A DNA stretch of 64,000 nt from CAWCPR01 sp963797475 (lineage in GTDB: Bacteria > Chloroflexota > Anaerolineae > Anaerolineales > UBA4823): NCBI GenBank assembly GCA_963797475.1, contig CAWCPR010000001.1, forward strand, positions 1,302,001-1,366,000, read 5' to 3'. The notes below the pieces were generated by a model. That model made no database searches. It was given only the letters and a program-made list of their open reading frames with translations, and was not told the DNA's origin. A program made the position numbers and the translations under genes. Below are positions 33,160 to 42,193 of this stretch, piece after piece. How positions within the stretch are numbered: the first letter of the stretch is position 1; every line of letters begins with the position of its first letter.

Positions 33160-35867
33160 AAAGCGCGCAGCATATTACGCAGCACGGTATGCAGGATGCC
33201 GCCATTGCGGTAATAATTGACTTCCACCGGGGTATCCAGGCGGGCAATTGCCTGGAAAGTGACTGCCTCGCTGCCATCCTCTTTCTCAGCTCGCACCGTC
33301 ACCAGGCTGCCAGGCTGCATCTGGTCGCTCAAGCCTTCGATCGAGAAGATCTCACGCCCGGTCAGGCCGAGCGAATCGACGCTCTCGCCTGCCTGAAACT
33401 GCAAGGGCAGCACGCCCATCCCGATCAGATTAGAACGATGGATGCGCTCATAAGACTGGGCGATCACCGCTTTCACGCCCAGCAAGAGTGTCCCTTTAGC
33501 CGCCCAATCCCGGCTGGAGCCCGTGCCATATTCTGCCCCAGCCAGCACCACCAGAGGCACCCCTGCCGCCCGGTAGCGTACGGCGGCGTCAAAAATGCTC
33601 ATTTGTTCGCCATCTGGAAGATGAACCGTGTATCCGCCTTCGACTCCCGGAACCAACCGGTTTTTCAGACGGATATTGCCAAACGTGCCGCGAGTCATCA
33701 CCCGGTCGTTGCCGCGCCGCGAGCCGAAGGAGTTGAAATCGCGCACGGAGACGCCTTGTTCTTGCAGGTATTGCCCGGCCGGGCTGTTGGCTGGGATTGC
33801 CCCGGCGGGAGAAATATGATCCGTTGTGATGGAATCTCCCAATACAGCCAGGGCGCGCGCCTCATGGATGTCTTGCAAAGATGGCACGTCCGGGGTCAGA
33901 TCCACGAAAAAGGGCGGTTCCTGAATGTAGGTTGAGCGTGGATCCCAGGGGTACTGGTCGCTTTCTCCGGCCTGGATCGCGTTCCAGGTCTCATTCCCCG
34001 AGAAAACATTGCCATATTTCTTCCTGAACATCTCGGGCTCGACAAATTCGGCGACCGCCTGGCGGATCTCCTGGCTGCTGGGCCAGATTTCGCGCAAATA
34101 GACCGGCTCGCCATTCTTGCCTGTTCCCAAAGGCTCGTTGACCAGATCAATATCCACCGTGCCTGCCAGGGCATACGCTACCACCAGCGGCGGTGAAGCC
34201 AGGTAATTAGCCTTGACATAAGGATGGATGCGGCCCTCGAAGTTGCGGTTCCCGGATAGCACCCCGGCTGCCACCAGATCCTGGTTGGTGATCGCCTTGA
34301 CCACCTCACCCGGCAGCGGGCCAGAATTGCCGATGCAGGTGGTGCAGCCATAACCAACGACATTGAAACCCAGCTCGGCTAACGGCGCCAAAAGACCGGC
34401 CTTCTCCAGATATTCGCTCACAACCCGCGATCCGGGCGCCATACTGGTCTTGACATAGGGCTTTATTTTCAGCCCGAGGGCGACGGCTTTCTTTGCCAAT
34501 AAGCCCGCCCCTACCATCACCGAGGGGTTCGAGGTGTTTGTACAGGAAGTGATCGCGGCGATCACGACCGCACCATGGCCTATCGCTACCTGGTCGCCGT
34601 TCGTTCCGATCATCGTCTGGGATTCAACGCTGGCTGGGTCCAGCTCAAATCCGCGCTCGCTCTTCGGCGTGGTCAGCGCTTTGCGGAAAGCTGTCTGCAT
34701 ATCGCTCAACAATACACGGTCCTGCGGGCGCTTCGGGCCTGCCAGGCTGGGTTCCACCGTGGTCAGGTCCAGCTCCAAACTATCCGTAAATTCCGGGTCC
34801 GGCGTGGCTGGCGTGTGGAACAAGCCCTGTTCTTTACAATACACCTCGACCCGCTCCACCTGGTCTTCTGGCCGGCCAGTCAGGTGTAAGTAACGCAGCG
34901 TTTCATCGTCTACCGGGAAAAAGCCCATCGTCGCGCCATATTCGGGCGCCATGTTGGCGATCGTCGCCCGGTCAGGCAGGGACATGCAGGCTAACCCCGG
35001 GCCATAAAACTCTACGAATTTAGCGACCACGCCCTTCTGGCGCAGCATTTGAGTGACCTTGAGGGTCAGGTCGGTGGCGGTGACGCCTTCACGCAGCTCG
35101 CCGAGCAGCTTGAATCCAATCACGTCCGGGGTAAGCATGTCGATTGGCTGTCCAAGCATCGCCGCTTCCGCTTCAATGCCTCCCACACCCCATCCGACCA
35201 CGCCCAGGCCGTTGATCATGGTCGTGTGCGAATCGGTGCCGACCAAAGTGTCCGGGTAGGCCAGCAGCAGGCCGTCTTCTTCCCTGGCGAGCACCACTTT
35301 CGCCAGGTATTCCAGGTTCACCTGGTGTACGATCCCGGTGGCTGGCGGCACAACCTGGAAATCATCAAACGCCTGTTGGCCCCAGTGTAAAAACTCATAA
35401 CGCTCGCGGTTGCGTTGAAATTCGATTTCGGCGTTGCGCGCCAGGGCGTCTGGCGTAGCGAAAAAGTCCACCTGAACGGAATGGTCGATCACCAGGTCCA
35501 CTGGGACGAGCGGGTTGATCCTGTTCGGGTCTCCCCCCAGGCGAGCTATCGCTGAACGCATCGCAGCCAGGTCTACCACAGCCGGCACACCCGTAAAATC
35601 TTGCATCACAACCCGCGCCGGGCTAAAGGGCAGCGACAGTCGCTGTTCCACGCGCGGCTTCCATCCTGCCAGGTTTAACACGTCCTGGCGGGTGATTTCG
35701 TCATCATTGCACTGGCGCAAAACCGATTCCAGCATCACACGGATGGAGAACGGCAAGCGGTCCAGTTGGGTAAGCCCATCTTTTTCCAATTTAGCAAGGC
35801 GGTAAATCACATAGTCGCCGTGATTGGTTTTGAGAGATCCACGCGCATGAAAATAGTCTTTTAGCAT
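33156..35867 (-). CDS. acnA: aconitate hydratase
   Basis: A 903-residue [4Fe-4S] enzyme of the AcnA/IRP type, isomerising citrate and isocitrate. Cluster ligands are visible in AAITSCTNTSNPS (first Cys) and YGCTTCIGNSGPL (two Cys). TDSHTTMINGLGVVGWGVGG, the swivel-domain SRRGNDRVMTRGTF and EYGTGSSRDWAAKGT are canonical. ATG 35867 has GGAG 6 nt upstream and is preferred over the in-frame TTG at 35870. It is the last gene of the thiolase-folK-folP run; the reason for sharing a run with folate genes is unclear. Confidence 0.95.
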   Translation of the reverse strand: MLKDYFHARGSLKTNHGDYVIYRLAKLEKDGLTQLDRLPFSIRVMLESVLRQCNDDEITRQDVLNLAGWKPRVEQRLSLPFSPARVVMQDFTGVPAVVDLAAMRSAIARLGGDPNRINPLVPVDLVIDHSVQVDFFATPDALARNAEIEFQRNRERYEFLHWGQQAFDDFQVVPPATGIVHQVNLEYLAKVVLAREEDGLLLAYPDTLVGTDSHTTMINGLGVVGWGVGGIEAEAAMLGQPIDMLTPDVIGFKLLGELREGVTATDLTLKVTQMLRQKGVVAKFVEFYGPGLACMSLPDRATIANMAPEYGATMGFFPVDDETLRYLHLTGRPEDQVERVEVYCKEQGLFHTPATPDPEFTDSLELDLTTVEPSLAGPKRPQDRVLLSDMQTAFRKALTTPKSERGFELDPASVESQTMIGTNGDQVAIGHGAVVIAAITSCTNTSNPSVMVGAGLLAKKAVALGLKIKPYVKTSMAPGSRVVSEYLEKAGLLAPLAELGFNVVGYGCTTCIGNSGPLPGEVVKAITNQDLVAAGVLSGNRNFEGRIHPYVKANYLASPPLVVAYALAGTVDIDLVNEPLGTGKNGEPVYLREIWPSSQEIRQAVAEFVEPEMFRKKYGNVFSGNETWNAIQAGESDQYPWDPRSTYIQEPPFFVDLTPDVPSLQDIHEARALAVLGDSITTDHISPAGAIPANSPAGQYLQEQGVSVRDFNSFGSRRGNDRVMTRGTFGNIRLKNRLVPGVEGGYTVHLPDGEQMSIFDAAVRYRAAGVPLVVLAGAEYGTGSSRDWAAKGTLLLGVKAVIAQSYERIHRSNLIGMGVLPLQFQAGESVDSLGLTGREIFSIEGLSDQMQPGSLVTVRAEKEDGSEAVTFQAIARLDTPVEVNYYRNGGILHTVLRNMLRAF

Positions 35868-35946
35868 CAACAGCTCCTTCGAGGATTCGTTTTTTTATTT
35901 TTACAGCCACCTAAAAACATCCGAACTGTGGTATCAGAATTAAAGG

Positions 35947-36849
35947 TCACGAGGCGGCTTTTCCGGCGTGCAAAATGGCGTCCGTCATGCGCGCCACTCG
36001 CGCCATCATCTCCACCTGGTGGACACGGATGATACTGGCGCCGCGCAGTATGCTGACCGAGACCGCCGCGGCTGTGCCTTCTTCGCGCTGGCCAGGCGGC
36101 AGATCCAGGGTATAACCGATAAAGGATTTGCGGGATGGCCCAACCAGGACGGGATAACCCAGAGAGCAAATCTCGTCCAGGCGATTGATCAATTCCAGAT
36201 TCTGTTCGACGGTTTTCCCAAAGCCGATGCCAGGGTCTAAGATGATCGATTCGTCCGCTATCCCGGCCGCGCGGGCCAGAGCGACGCTTTCCAAAAGCTC
36301 CCGGCAGATGTCCTCGAGCAGGTTCTCATAGGGGATGCCAACATAACGCCCCCCCAGGCGCTCTTTGATCTCCGCATGCGCCCACGAACTGCGATTATGC
36401 ATCAAGACGACCGGCGCATGCCAGCGTGCAGCAGTTTCAGCCAACCCAGGGTCGAGGCGTAAACCCCAAACGTCGTTGAGAATATGGGCGCCGGCCTGGA
36501 AGGCAGCCTGGGCCGTGCTTGCCCGGTACGTATCCACCGAGATGAGCGCATCCAGCTCTGCAGCCAGCCAGCGGATAACCGGGATCACACGCCGCATCTC
36601 CTCTTCAGCGCTCACCGCTTGCGCGCCGGGGCGCGTGCTCTCCCCGCCTACATCCAGGATATCCGCCCCGGATTCAACCAGGCGCCGGCCTTGCTCGACG
36701 GCGGCCTGCTGCCAATCTCCGCCGGCGGCTGCCAACAAGCCATCCCCGGAGAAGCTGTCCGGCGTCACGTTAATCACACCCATAATATAAGTACGCCGGC
36801 CCCACTCCAACGCATGGCTGCCAATTTTGAGCCCTGCCTTTGTATCCAT
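35947..36849 (-). CDS. folP: dihydropteroate synthase
   Basis: A 300-residue folate-pathway enzyme joining p-aminobenzoate to the pterin pyrophosphate. The signatures are IMGVINVTPDSFSGDG, GADILDVGGESTRPGA, LISVDTYRA, HILNDVWGL, ILDPGIGFGKT and the final RVHQVEMMARV. It lies 80 nt downstream of the small STAS-like gene and 79 nt before acnA. folK is two genes upstream, so two consecutive folate steps share a transcript. Confidence 0.94.
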   Translation of the reverse strand: MDTKAGLKIGSHALEWGRRTYIMGVINVTPDSFSGDGLLAAAGGDWQQAAVEQGRRLVESGADILDVGGESTRPGAQAVSAEEEMRRVIPVIRWLAAELDALISVDTYRASTAQAAFQAGAHILNDVWGLRLDPGLAETAARWHAPVVLMHNRSSWAHAEIKERLGGRYVGIPYENLLEDICRELLESVALARAAGIADESIILDPGIGFGKTVEQNLELINRLDEICSLGYPVLVGPSRKSFIGYTLDLPPGQREEGTAAAVSVSILRGASIIRVHQVEMMARVARMTDAILHAGKAAS

Positions 36850-36929
36850 TCTCGGTCTTTAAGAAGGCAACTCCCCCGAAATTAAGTAACTACCGTCCGG
36901 TTAACGGCTGGAAGGCGCGGCTGTGACAC

Positions 36930-37355
36930 TCAAACCAACAAAGTTAAAGGACGGTCCAGCCAGGCCTGCGCCTTGTCCATATCCGTGAAAACACCCAACT
37001 CAACCCCTCCGGGCGGGGTCAGGGCGGAAATTTCCTGCACCGAACGGCGCACCTTTTCATTTGCCACCACCACCGCCAAGCGGATATTACGAGACGAGGG
37101 GTCGCTGCCGACTTCCACGGCATACTGGATCGCTTCTTCGCTTAAATCCTTCACCTGGCGCAGGTCGTACAGGTTACGCGTCAGGCGGTCTGACTCGATC
37201 AGGTGCTCCAGCGCAAATTCGCGCCAATGCGCCAGAGTCGCATGGGACGTATCCGTGAAAGTGTAGTGCATACCGCCATCCGAACGACGGACAACCGAAT
37301 ACCCAACTTCCGGATCCGGGATCCAATTCAACGGTTTAATTTCCATTTCGGACAT
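36930..37355 (-). CDS. small cytoplasmic protein, possibly SpoIIAA/STAS-like
   Basis: A 141-residue protein without membrane helices. The alternation of strands and helices (RNLYDLRQVKDLSEEAIQYAVE, then IRLAVVVANEKVRRSVQEI, then ELGVFTDMDKAQAWLDRP) is like SpoIIAA-like/STAS folds, but no phospho-serine motif is certain. The internal start at 37355 has GGAG 8 nt upstream. It lies between folK and folP on the same strand. A regulatory or lipid-binding role is a guess. Confidence 0.6.
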   Translation of the reverse strand: MSEMEIKPLNWIPDPEVGYSVVRRSDGGMHYTFTDTSHATLAHWREFALEHLIESDRLTRNLYDLRQVKDLSEEAIQYAVEVGSDPSSRNIRLAVVVANEKVRRSVQEISALTPPGGVELGVFTDMDKAQAWLDRPLTLLV

Positions 37356-37401
37356 CGAAAGAACTCCTTGAGAGGCATTCTGCAAATATAGTGAAAAGGT
37401 T

Positions 37402-37896
37402 CTAACAGGTGGATGGGAGGGGCACACGCTCAATCCCGGAAGCGTCCACCTCTTTCAGTAACTTATTCACGGTCAATCCCAGGACGGGATGGCGCAGGCG
37501 TGGAGCGATGTCTGCCAGGGGCTTGAGCACAAACGCCCGGCTGGAAAGTTGTGGATGCGGGATTGTCAGGTTACCGGTTTCCATCACCAGGCGGTCATAA
37601 AACAGGATGTCCAGGTCGATCAGGCGCGGGCCGTTGCGTTTGGTCTGCTGGCGGCCCATCTGGACCTCCAGGTTCTTGAGAAAAGAAAGCAAATCCGCCG
37701 GCGACAGGCGCGTGCCCCCTTTAACGACCTGGTTCAGGAATTTTGGCTGGTCGAGGTATCCCCATGGGGGCGTTTCGTAGACCGGCGAGCATTCCAGGTT
37801 CTGGACAGCCAGCCGGAGATTTTGCAATGCGGTTTTCAGGTTGGCCGGGCGATCGCCAAGGTTCGTGCCCAGAGCGATAAAGACGGTATGGGACAT
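37402..37896 (-). CDS. folK: 2-amino-4-hydroxy-6-hydroxymethyldihydropteridine pyrophosphokinase
   Basis: A 164-residue HPPK that pyrophosphorylates the pterin substrate used by FolP. Motifs are FIALGTNLGDRPANL, SPVYETPPWGYLDQPKFLNQV and the signature GPRLIDLDILFYD, followed by IPHPQLSSRAFVLKPLADI. Length is normal. It starts 11 nt after the thiolase stop on the same strand. Confidence 0.94.
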   Translation of the reverse strand: MSHTVFIALGTNLGDRPANLKTALQNLRLAVQNLECSPVYETPPWGYLDQPKFLNQVVKGGTRLSPADLLSFLKNLEVQMGRQQTKRNGPRLIDLDILFYDRLVMETGNLTIPHPQLSSRAFVLKPLADIAPRLRHPVLGLTVNKLLKEVDASGIERVPLPSTC

Positions 37897-37907
37897 CGAT
37901 CGTCTGC

Positions 37908-39041
37908 TTAAACCCTTTCAATGATCGTGGCAGTCGCCATCCCGTGACCGATGCACATCGTTTGCAGGCCGAAACGCCCACTGGTTCGTTCCAGCTCGTA
38001 AAGCAGCTTGGTCATCAAGATCGCGCCGGTAGCCCCCAATGGATGACCGTGGGCGATTGCACCCCCATTCGGATTGACCCGGCCCATATCGGGATGCAGC
38101 TCACCAGCCCAGGCTAACACCACGCAGGCAAAAGCTTCGTTAATTTCGATCACATCGATTTGATCCAGCGTGAGGCCGGCGCGTTTCAATGCCTTTTGCG
38201 TGGCCGGGATCGGCCCGTCCAGCATCAGCACCGGGTCGGAGCCCACCACCGTGCGGGCTAAAATCCGCGCCCGCGGTGTGAGGTTATAACGGCCGACCGC
38301 TTCAACCGAACCGAGCAACAGGGCGGCTGCCCCATCGCTAATCTGGCTGGAGTTGCCCGCTGTTACCACGCCATCCGGTTTGAAAACAGGCTTGAGGGCG
38401 GCCATCTTTTCCCGGTCAGGCGGCATGCGCACACCTTCGTCGGTCTTCACTACCACACCGTCCGGGCGCTGGACGGGCAAAACCTGGCTATCGAAATAGG
38501 CGTTTTGTATGGCGTATCCGGCCCGCAGGTGGCTTTGGTAAGCGTAATCGTCGAGCTGGCTGCGGTTTAGATTCCACTTATCCGCCATCATCTCCGCGCT
38601 GATGCCCTGGTGGACCAGCCTGTAGGGGAAATCTACCGGCCAATGCTCCGGGTAATCGGTGCCCAGGGGCTGGTGCGACATCATCTCCGTCCCACCTGCG
38701 ACCACCAGGTCCATATCGCCCGCCAGGACAGCCTGGGCGGCGAAATGCACAGCTTGCTGCCCCGAGCCGCACATCCGGCTCAAGGTCACCGCCGGCACCT
38801 GCACCGGCAAGCCGGATTTAAGTACAGCCAGGCGCGCCAGGTTCGCCCCCTGGTCGCCAACCGGCGTGACGCAGCCCCAAATGACGTCCTCAACGCGGCC
38901 CGGGTCCACCCCTGCTCGCTGGATAGCATCGCAAATCACCAGCGACGCCAGTTCCACTGGGGCGAGCGGCGCCAATGCGCCATGCGTTTTTCCAACCCCA
39001 ACCGGCGTTCGTACAGCCGATAAGATGTAGACCTCACTCAT
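37908..39041 (-). CDS. acetyl-CoA acetyltransferase (thiolase)
   Basis: A 377-residue thiolase. The acyl-accepting Cys91 is in TLSRMCGSGQQAVHFA. NEAFA and GGAIAHGHPLGATGAIL hold the active-site Asn/His, and the final CIGHGMATATI holds the second Cys. It is a FadA/AtoB-type member; the direction (beta-oxidation or condensation) cannot be told. The start at 39041 gives the usual MSEVYILSAVRTPVG; an 18-residue extension upstream is unlike the family. It is the first gene of the minus-strand run ending with acnA. Confidence 0.93.
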   Translation of the reverse strand: MSEVYILSAVRTPVGVGKTHGALAPLAPVELASLVICDAIQRAGVDPGRVEDVIWGCVTPVGDQGANLARLAVLKSGLPVQVPAVTLSRMCGSGQQAVHFAAQAVLAGDMDLVVAGGTEMMSHQPLGTDYPEHWPVDFPYRLVHQGISAEMMADKWNLNRSQLDDYAYQSHLRAGYAIQNAYFDSQVLPVQRPDGVVVKTDEGVRMPPDREKMAALKPVFKPDGVVTAGNSSQISDGAAALLLGSVEAVGRYNLTPRARILARTVVGSDPVLMLDGPIPATQKALKRAGLTLDQIDVIEINEAFACVVLAWAGELHPDMGRVNPNGGAIAHGHPLGATGAILMTKLLYELERTSGRFGLQTMCIGHGMATATIIERV

Positions 39042-39116
39042 AATTAAAGGATACCATGAAGTAGGGTATTTGGGATATACGTGAAGGTGTTTCACTATAA
39101 CGATATAACGATGCTT

Positions 39117-39140
39117 AAAGAGCCATGAAGTTGGCTCTTT
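39117..39140. repeat. AAAGAGCC/GGCTCTTT hairpin
   Basis: A perfect 8-bp stem with an 8-nt loop in the divergent thiolase/glycosidase intergenic region. It lies 20 nt from the large palindrome and is not followed by a T run longer than the stem itself. Confidence 0.5.
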
Positions 39141-39160
39141 CGAGAATTCTGTGAGAAGGT

Positions 39161-39212
39161 CCAGATTTGGGGGAATGAGCGTGCGGCCGCACGCTCATTC
39201 CCCCAAATCTGG
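39161..39212. repeat. perfect 52-bp palindrome without loop
   Basis: Two 26-nt arms (39161-39186 and 39187-39212) are exact reverse complements with no spacer and the centre GCGGCCGC. It sits between divergent thiolase and GH1 genes, 225 nt before the GH1 start. The rest of this 395-nt gap (39042-39436) shows the small hairpin at 39117 and no confident promoter. It may be a cruciform-type operator or an inverted-join artefact. Confidence 0.95.
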
Positions 39213-39436
39213 TATACCACCCCAGAATTTCCCAGAGACCCATGAAGTTTCCTTCTAAAGGATGGATTAATGGGTGTAAAATACAGCCCACCTTTTCTGT
39301 CGATTGCAAAAAAGCTCTATGGCAACCGCTGAGCCTGACTCGCGCGATCTTTGCAAGAAGGACAAGTTTTCGGATGAGCTTGTCCAGGTTAGGGACGGGC
39401 GGGGAAATCACAAGATCCTTCATTCAGGAGAAGTAC

Positions 39437-40766
39437 ATGGCGCAAGCAACATTTCATTTTCCGCGCGGATTCCTGTGGGGAACAGCCACCGCCGCCCACC
39501 AGGTGGAAGGGAACAACACGAATAACACCTTTTGGGCCTGGGAACAGGAGCCAGGGAGGATCCTGAATGGGCACAAATCCGGGCTGGCAGACGACTGGTG
39601 GGGTGGGCGCTGGCGGGAAGACTTCGACCGCGCCGCCGAATGCGGGCAGAACGCCCATCGCCTTTCCGTCGAATGGAGCCGCATCCAACCCGAGCCGGGT
39701 CGCTGGGACGAATCCGCACTGGATCGCTACCGGGAGATGGTACGCGGCCTGGTCGAGCGCAACATTACCCCAATGGTGACCCTGCATCATTTCACTGATC
39801 CATTGTGGCTGGAGGAGCGCGGCGGCTGGGAGCAGGAGAATACCCCCCAGCTTTTCGCCGCGTTTACCCGTAAGGTGGTCGAAGCTCTGCGCGAATACGC
39901 CAGTCTGTGGGTGACCATCAACGAACCGAATGTATATGCTGCGTCCGGCTTCTTTTCCGGCCAATTTCCGCCCGGGAAAAAAGATCTCGGCGCGGCCTTT
40001 CGGGTGTTGGAAAATATGCTGCGTGGTCATGCCCTGGCTTACCAGGCCATACACGGCTTGCAACCCACCGCCCGGGTGGGGAGTCGCCCATAATTATCGC
40101 GGCTTCCTCCCCGCCAGGAATTGGCTGCCTACCGATCACTGGGTCGCCGGCCTGCTGAACATTCTTTACAATGAATTCTTCCCAGGGGCGCTTTCCAGCG
40201 GGATATTGCGCTACCCGGCCTGGTTTAAGCGCATGTCCGAGGTTAAGGGGACGCAGGATTTCCTGGGGATCAATTATTACAGCCGCGATTATGTCGCATT
40301 CAACCTCCTGAGTCCCAGCGAACTCTTCACGCGCCGGTTTTACCTGCCCGGGGCCGACTTGAGCAGCAACGGCTTTATCGCCAACGCCCCGTTGGGCATG
40401 TTCCAGGCGCTGAAATGGGGGCTAAAATTCAACCTGCCAATGATCATCACCGAGAACGGCGTGGAGGACGCAGATGACCATCTACGGCCGCGTTATTTGG
40501 TCCAACACCTGCACCAGGTCTGGCGAGCGGTAAATTTCAACTACCCGGTCAAAGGTTTCTTTCATTGGACACTGGTCGACAACTTTGAATGGGAACGCGG
40601 CTGGACACAGCGCTTCGGCCTGTGGGAGCTGGACGTCGAGACTCAGGCGCGCCGCAAAAGGCCCAGCGCAGATATGTTCGCCGAGATCTGCCGCGAGAAC
40701 GGCATCTCCTCGGAATTGGTAGCCCGCTACGCGCCCGAAATCTTCGAAGCGATGTTCCCAAATTAA
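39437..40766 (+). pseudogene. GH1 beta-glycosidase, frameshifted
   Basis: A family 1 glycoside hydrolase (beta-glucosidase or beta-galactosidase type). Part one (39437 to about 40081) has FPRGFLWGTATAAHQVEG, HRLSVEWSRIQPEPG and VTINEPNVYA with the acid/base Glu. Part two (about 40083 onward, next frame) has GINYYSRDYVAF, IITENGVEDADDHLR with the nucleophile Glu, and FFHWTLVDNFEWERGWTQRFGLW. One extra base around 40078-40083 (GGGGA) splits it; removing it gives 442 residues, normal for GH1. GGAG precedes the ATG by 7 nt. Each fragment alone lacks one catalytic Glu, so the enzyme is dead unless the indel is an error. Confidence 0.88.
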
Positions 40767-40777
40767 AAGGGGCAAGG

Positions 40778-41683
40778 ATGCCTGTTGACAGGGTTCAAGT
40801 TGCCTGCCGTCCGGCGCGCCCGGAAGACACCACCGACGTTATGGAGCTGACGCGCAACATTTGGGAGGGTCAGGATTATGTCCCGCAGGTCTGGGATGAG
40901 TGGCTCGCGGACCGGGATGGGCTGCTGGCTGTCGCGGAGTACACCGGCCGCGTGATTGGCCTGGGAAAGCTCACCCGCATCGCTCCGGAAGAGTGGTGGC
41001 TGGAAGGGCTGCGAACACACCCAGATTTTGAAGGGCGCGGCGTCGCCGCCAGCCTGCATGATTACATTTTGCAGACTTGGGCCGAAAATGGCAAAGGGGT
41101 TCTGCGTCTGGCGACCGCCTCCTTTCGGGTCCAGGTGCAGCACCTTTGCGACCGCACCGGTTTTAAGAAAGTTGCAGAATTTACGCCCTACCAGGCGCCG
41201 GCTTCGCAGGCCCGAACGGATGCTTTCCAACCGCTCAACCCGCAAGAAGCGCCGGAAGCCCTGGATTTCATCCTCGCCAGCCCCTCCCTGGCCCTCAGCG
41301 CCGGGTTGATGGACCTGGGCTGGCAGTGGGCGATACCCGCAACTCAGCACATCCTGGCGGCTGTGAGGCTGGGCCATGCCTGGTGGTGGCAGGGCAGAGG
41401 CGGTTTGCTGGTGACAAGGGAGGACGACGAGGATGGAAAGGACTATTTCCCGGTAATCCAGCTCGCAGCCTGCCCGCTGGAAGCGATCAGCGGCTTGCTG
41501 AGCGATTACCGCCGACTGGCTGCCGCCATGGGCTATCCCAGGGCGAGGTGGATGGCCCCGCTCGACCCGAGGCTGCTACCGGCCCTGGAATCCGCCGCCT
41601 TCCTGCGCGACTGGGATGCCTCGGTTTACGTCTACGAGTGCGAGTACAGCAAAACTACCGAGGGACAATACTCTGTAGTATAA
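40778..41683 (+). CDS. GNAT-family N-acetyltransferase
   Basis: A 301-residue protein with an N-terminal GNAT domain (about 5-150): IGLGKLTRIAPEEWWLEGLRTH, then DFEGRGVAASL, the acetyl-CoA-binding R-G-x-G/A pattern. The C-terminal half (about 150-301) resembles the second, often inactive, GNAT-like half seen in long members. The start at 40778 has AAGGGG upstream and lies 11 nt after the GH1 stop, so it is cotranscribed. The substrate is unknown. Confidence 0.85.
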   Translation: MPVDRVQVACRPARPEDTTDVMELTRNIWEGQDYVPQVWDEWLADRDGLLAVAEYTGRVIGLGKLTRIAPEEWWLEGLRTHPDFEGRGVAASLHDYILQTWAENGKGVLRLATASFRVQVQHLCDRTGFKKVAEFTPYQAPASQARTDAFQPLNPQEAPEALDFILASPSLALSAGLMDLGWQWAIPATQHILAAVRLGHAWWWQGRGGLLVTREDDEDGKDYFPVIQLAACPLEAISGLLSDYRRLAAAMGYPRARWMAPLDPRLLPALESAAFLRDWDASVYVYECEYSKTTEGQYSVV

Positions 41684-41718
41684 TGCTGCACGCTGGCGGC
41701 AGTGCAAAGACCTGTTTT

Positions 41719-41817
41719 GATGAATCACTGGAGATTGCGGCGTAGCCGCAACTCTACATCATAATGCGTGGTGCGCCGACCACTGGCCTGCGACCAGGGG
41801 CAAAGCGCCCGACACTG
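41719..41817 (+). repeat. dispersed intergenic repeat, copy A
   Basis: It begins GATGAATCACTGGAGATTGCG and carries GCGTGGTGCGCC, then CCACTGGCCTGCGACCAGGG and AAGCGCCCGACACTG. Parts recur at 42011 (copy B), 50386 (copy C, opposite strand) and 63404 (copy D). It lies just upstream of the tRNA-Ser gene. No coding region overlaps it. Confidence 0.7.
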
Positions 41818-41846
41818 TTTGCACGAAAAACGCCACAAGAATACAG

Positions 41847-41936
41847 GGAGAGGTTGCGTAGTCCGGCCTAACGCGCACGCCTGGAGAGCGTGTGAGCCGA
41901 AAGGCTCCGCGGGTTCGAATCCCGCCCTCTCCGCCA
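41847..41936 (+). tRNA. tRNA-Ser (anticodon GGA)
   Basis: The acceptor arm is GGAGAGG with CCTCTCC, discriminator G and an encoded CCA. The D stem is GCG/CGC. The anticodon stem CACGC/GCGTG encloses the loop CTGGAGA, with anticodon GGA at 41883-41885. A long variable arm GAGCC-GAAA-GGCTC and a T arm GCGGG-TTCGAAT-CCCGC complete the class II fold expected of tRNA-Ser. It decodes UCC and UCU. Confidence 0.97.
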
Positions 41937-41944
41937 TTCGATTG

Positions 41945-41985
41945 AACCCTTGCATTTGTTCTCCTTTGCAAGGGTTTATTATTTG
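41945..41985 (+). terminator. terminator after tRNA-Ser
   Basis: AACCCTTGCA (41945-41954) pairs with TGCAAGGGTT (41967-41976), followed by the T-rich TATTATTT. It ends the tRNA transcript 9 nt after CCA. Confidence 0.85.
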
Positions 41986-42010
41986 AGATTCCTTCTGTCC
42001 CCCCTTATAT

Positions 42011-42081
42011 GATGAATCTCTATTCATCCGCCCCTGGCCTTCAGCCAGCGGTCAGCGTGGTGCGCCACAAGCGCCTAACAC
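42011..42081 (+). repeat. dispersed intergenic repeat, copy B
   Basis: It has two small hairpins: GATGAAT-CTCT-ATTCATC and CTGGC-CTTCA-GCCAG. These are followed by GCGTGGTGCGCC (shared with copy A) and AAGCGCCTAACAC. The double hairpin matches copy C on the opposite strand almost base for base over about 40 nt. Confidence 0.7.
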
Positions 42082-42105
42082 TATCCGGCGATGATGAATT
42101 ATAAA

Positions 42106-42133
42106 TTGACAGTTTGGCAGGATGCTGTAGAAT
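42106..42133 (+). promoter_or_regulatory. sigma-70-type promoter of the DUF3160 gene
   Basis: TTGACA (42106-42111), a 16-nt spacer and TAGAAT (42128-42133), about 60 nt before the start codon. Confidence 0.6.
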
Positions 42134-42193
42134 CAAGATCAGGCGACGCACGGAATTGGTTTCCATCCTCAAAACAGAATACAGGGAAAAAAG

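Noticed and set aside
39389..40063. Long minus-strand frame opposite the GH1 gene
   Set aside because: It overlaps a strongly conserved GH1 coding region and has no homology features of its own.
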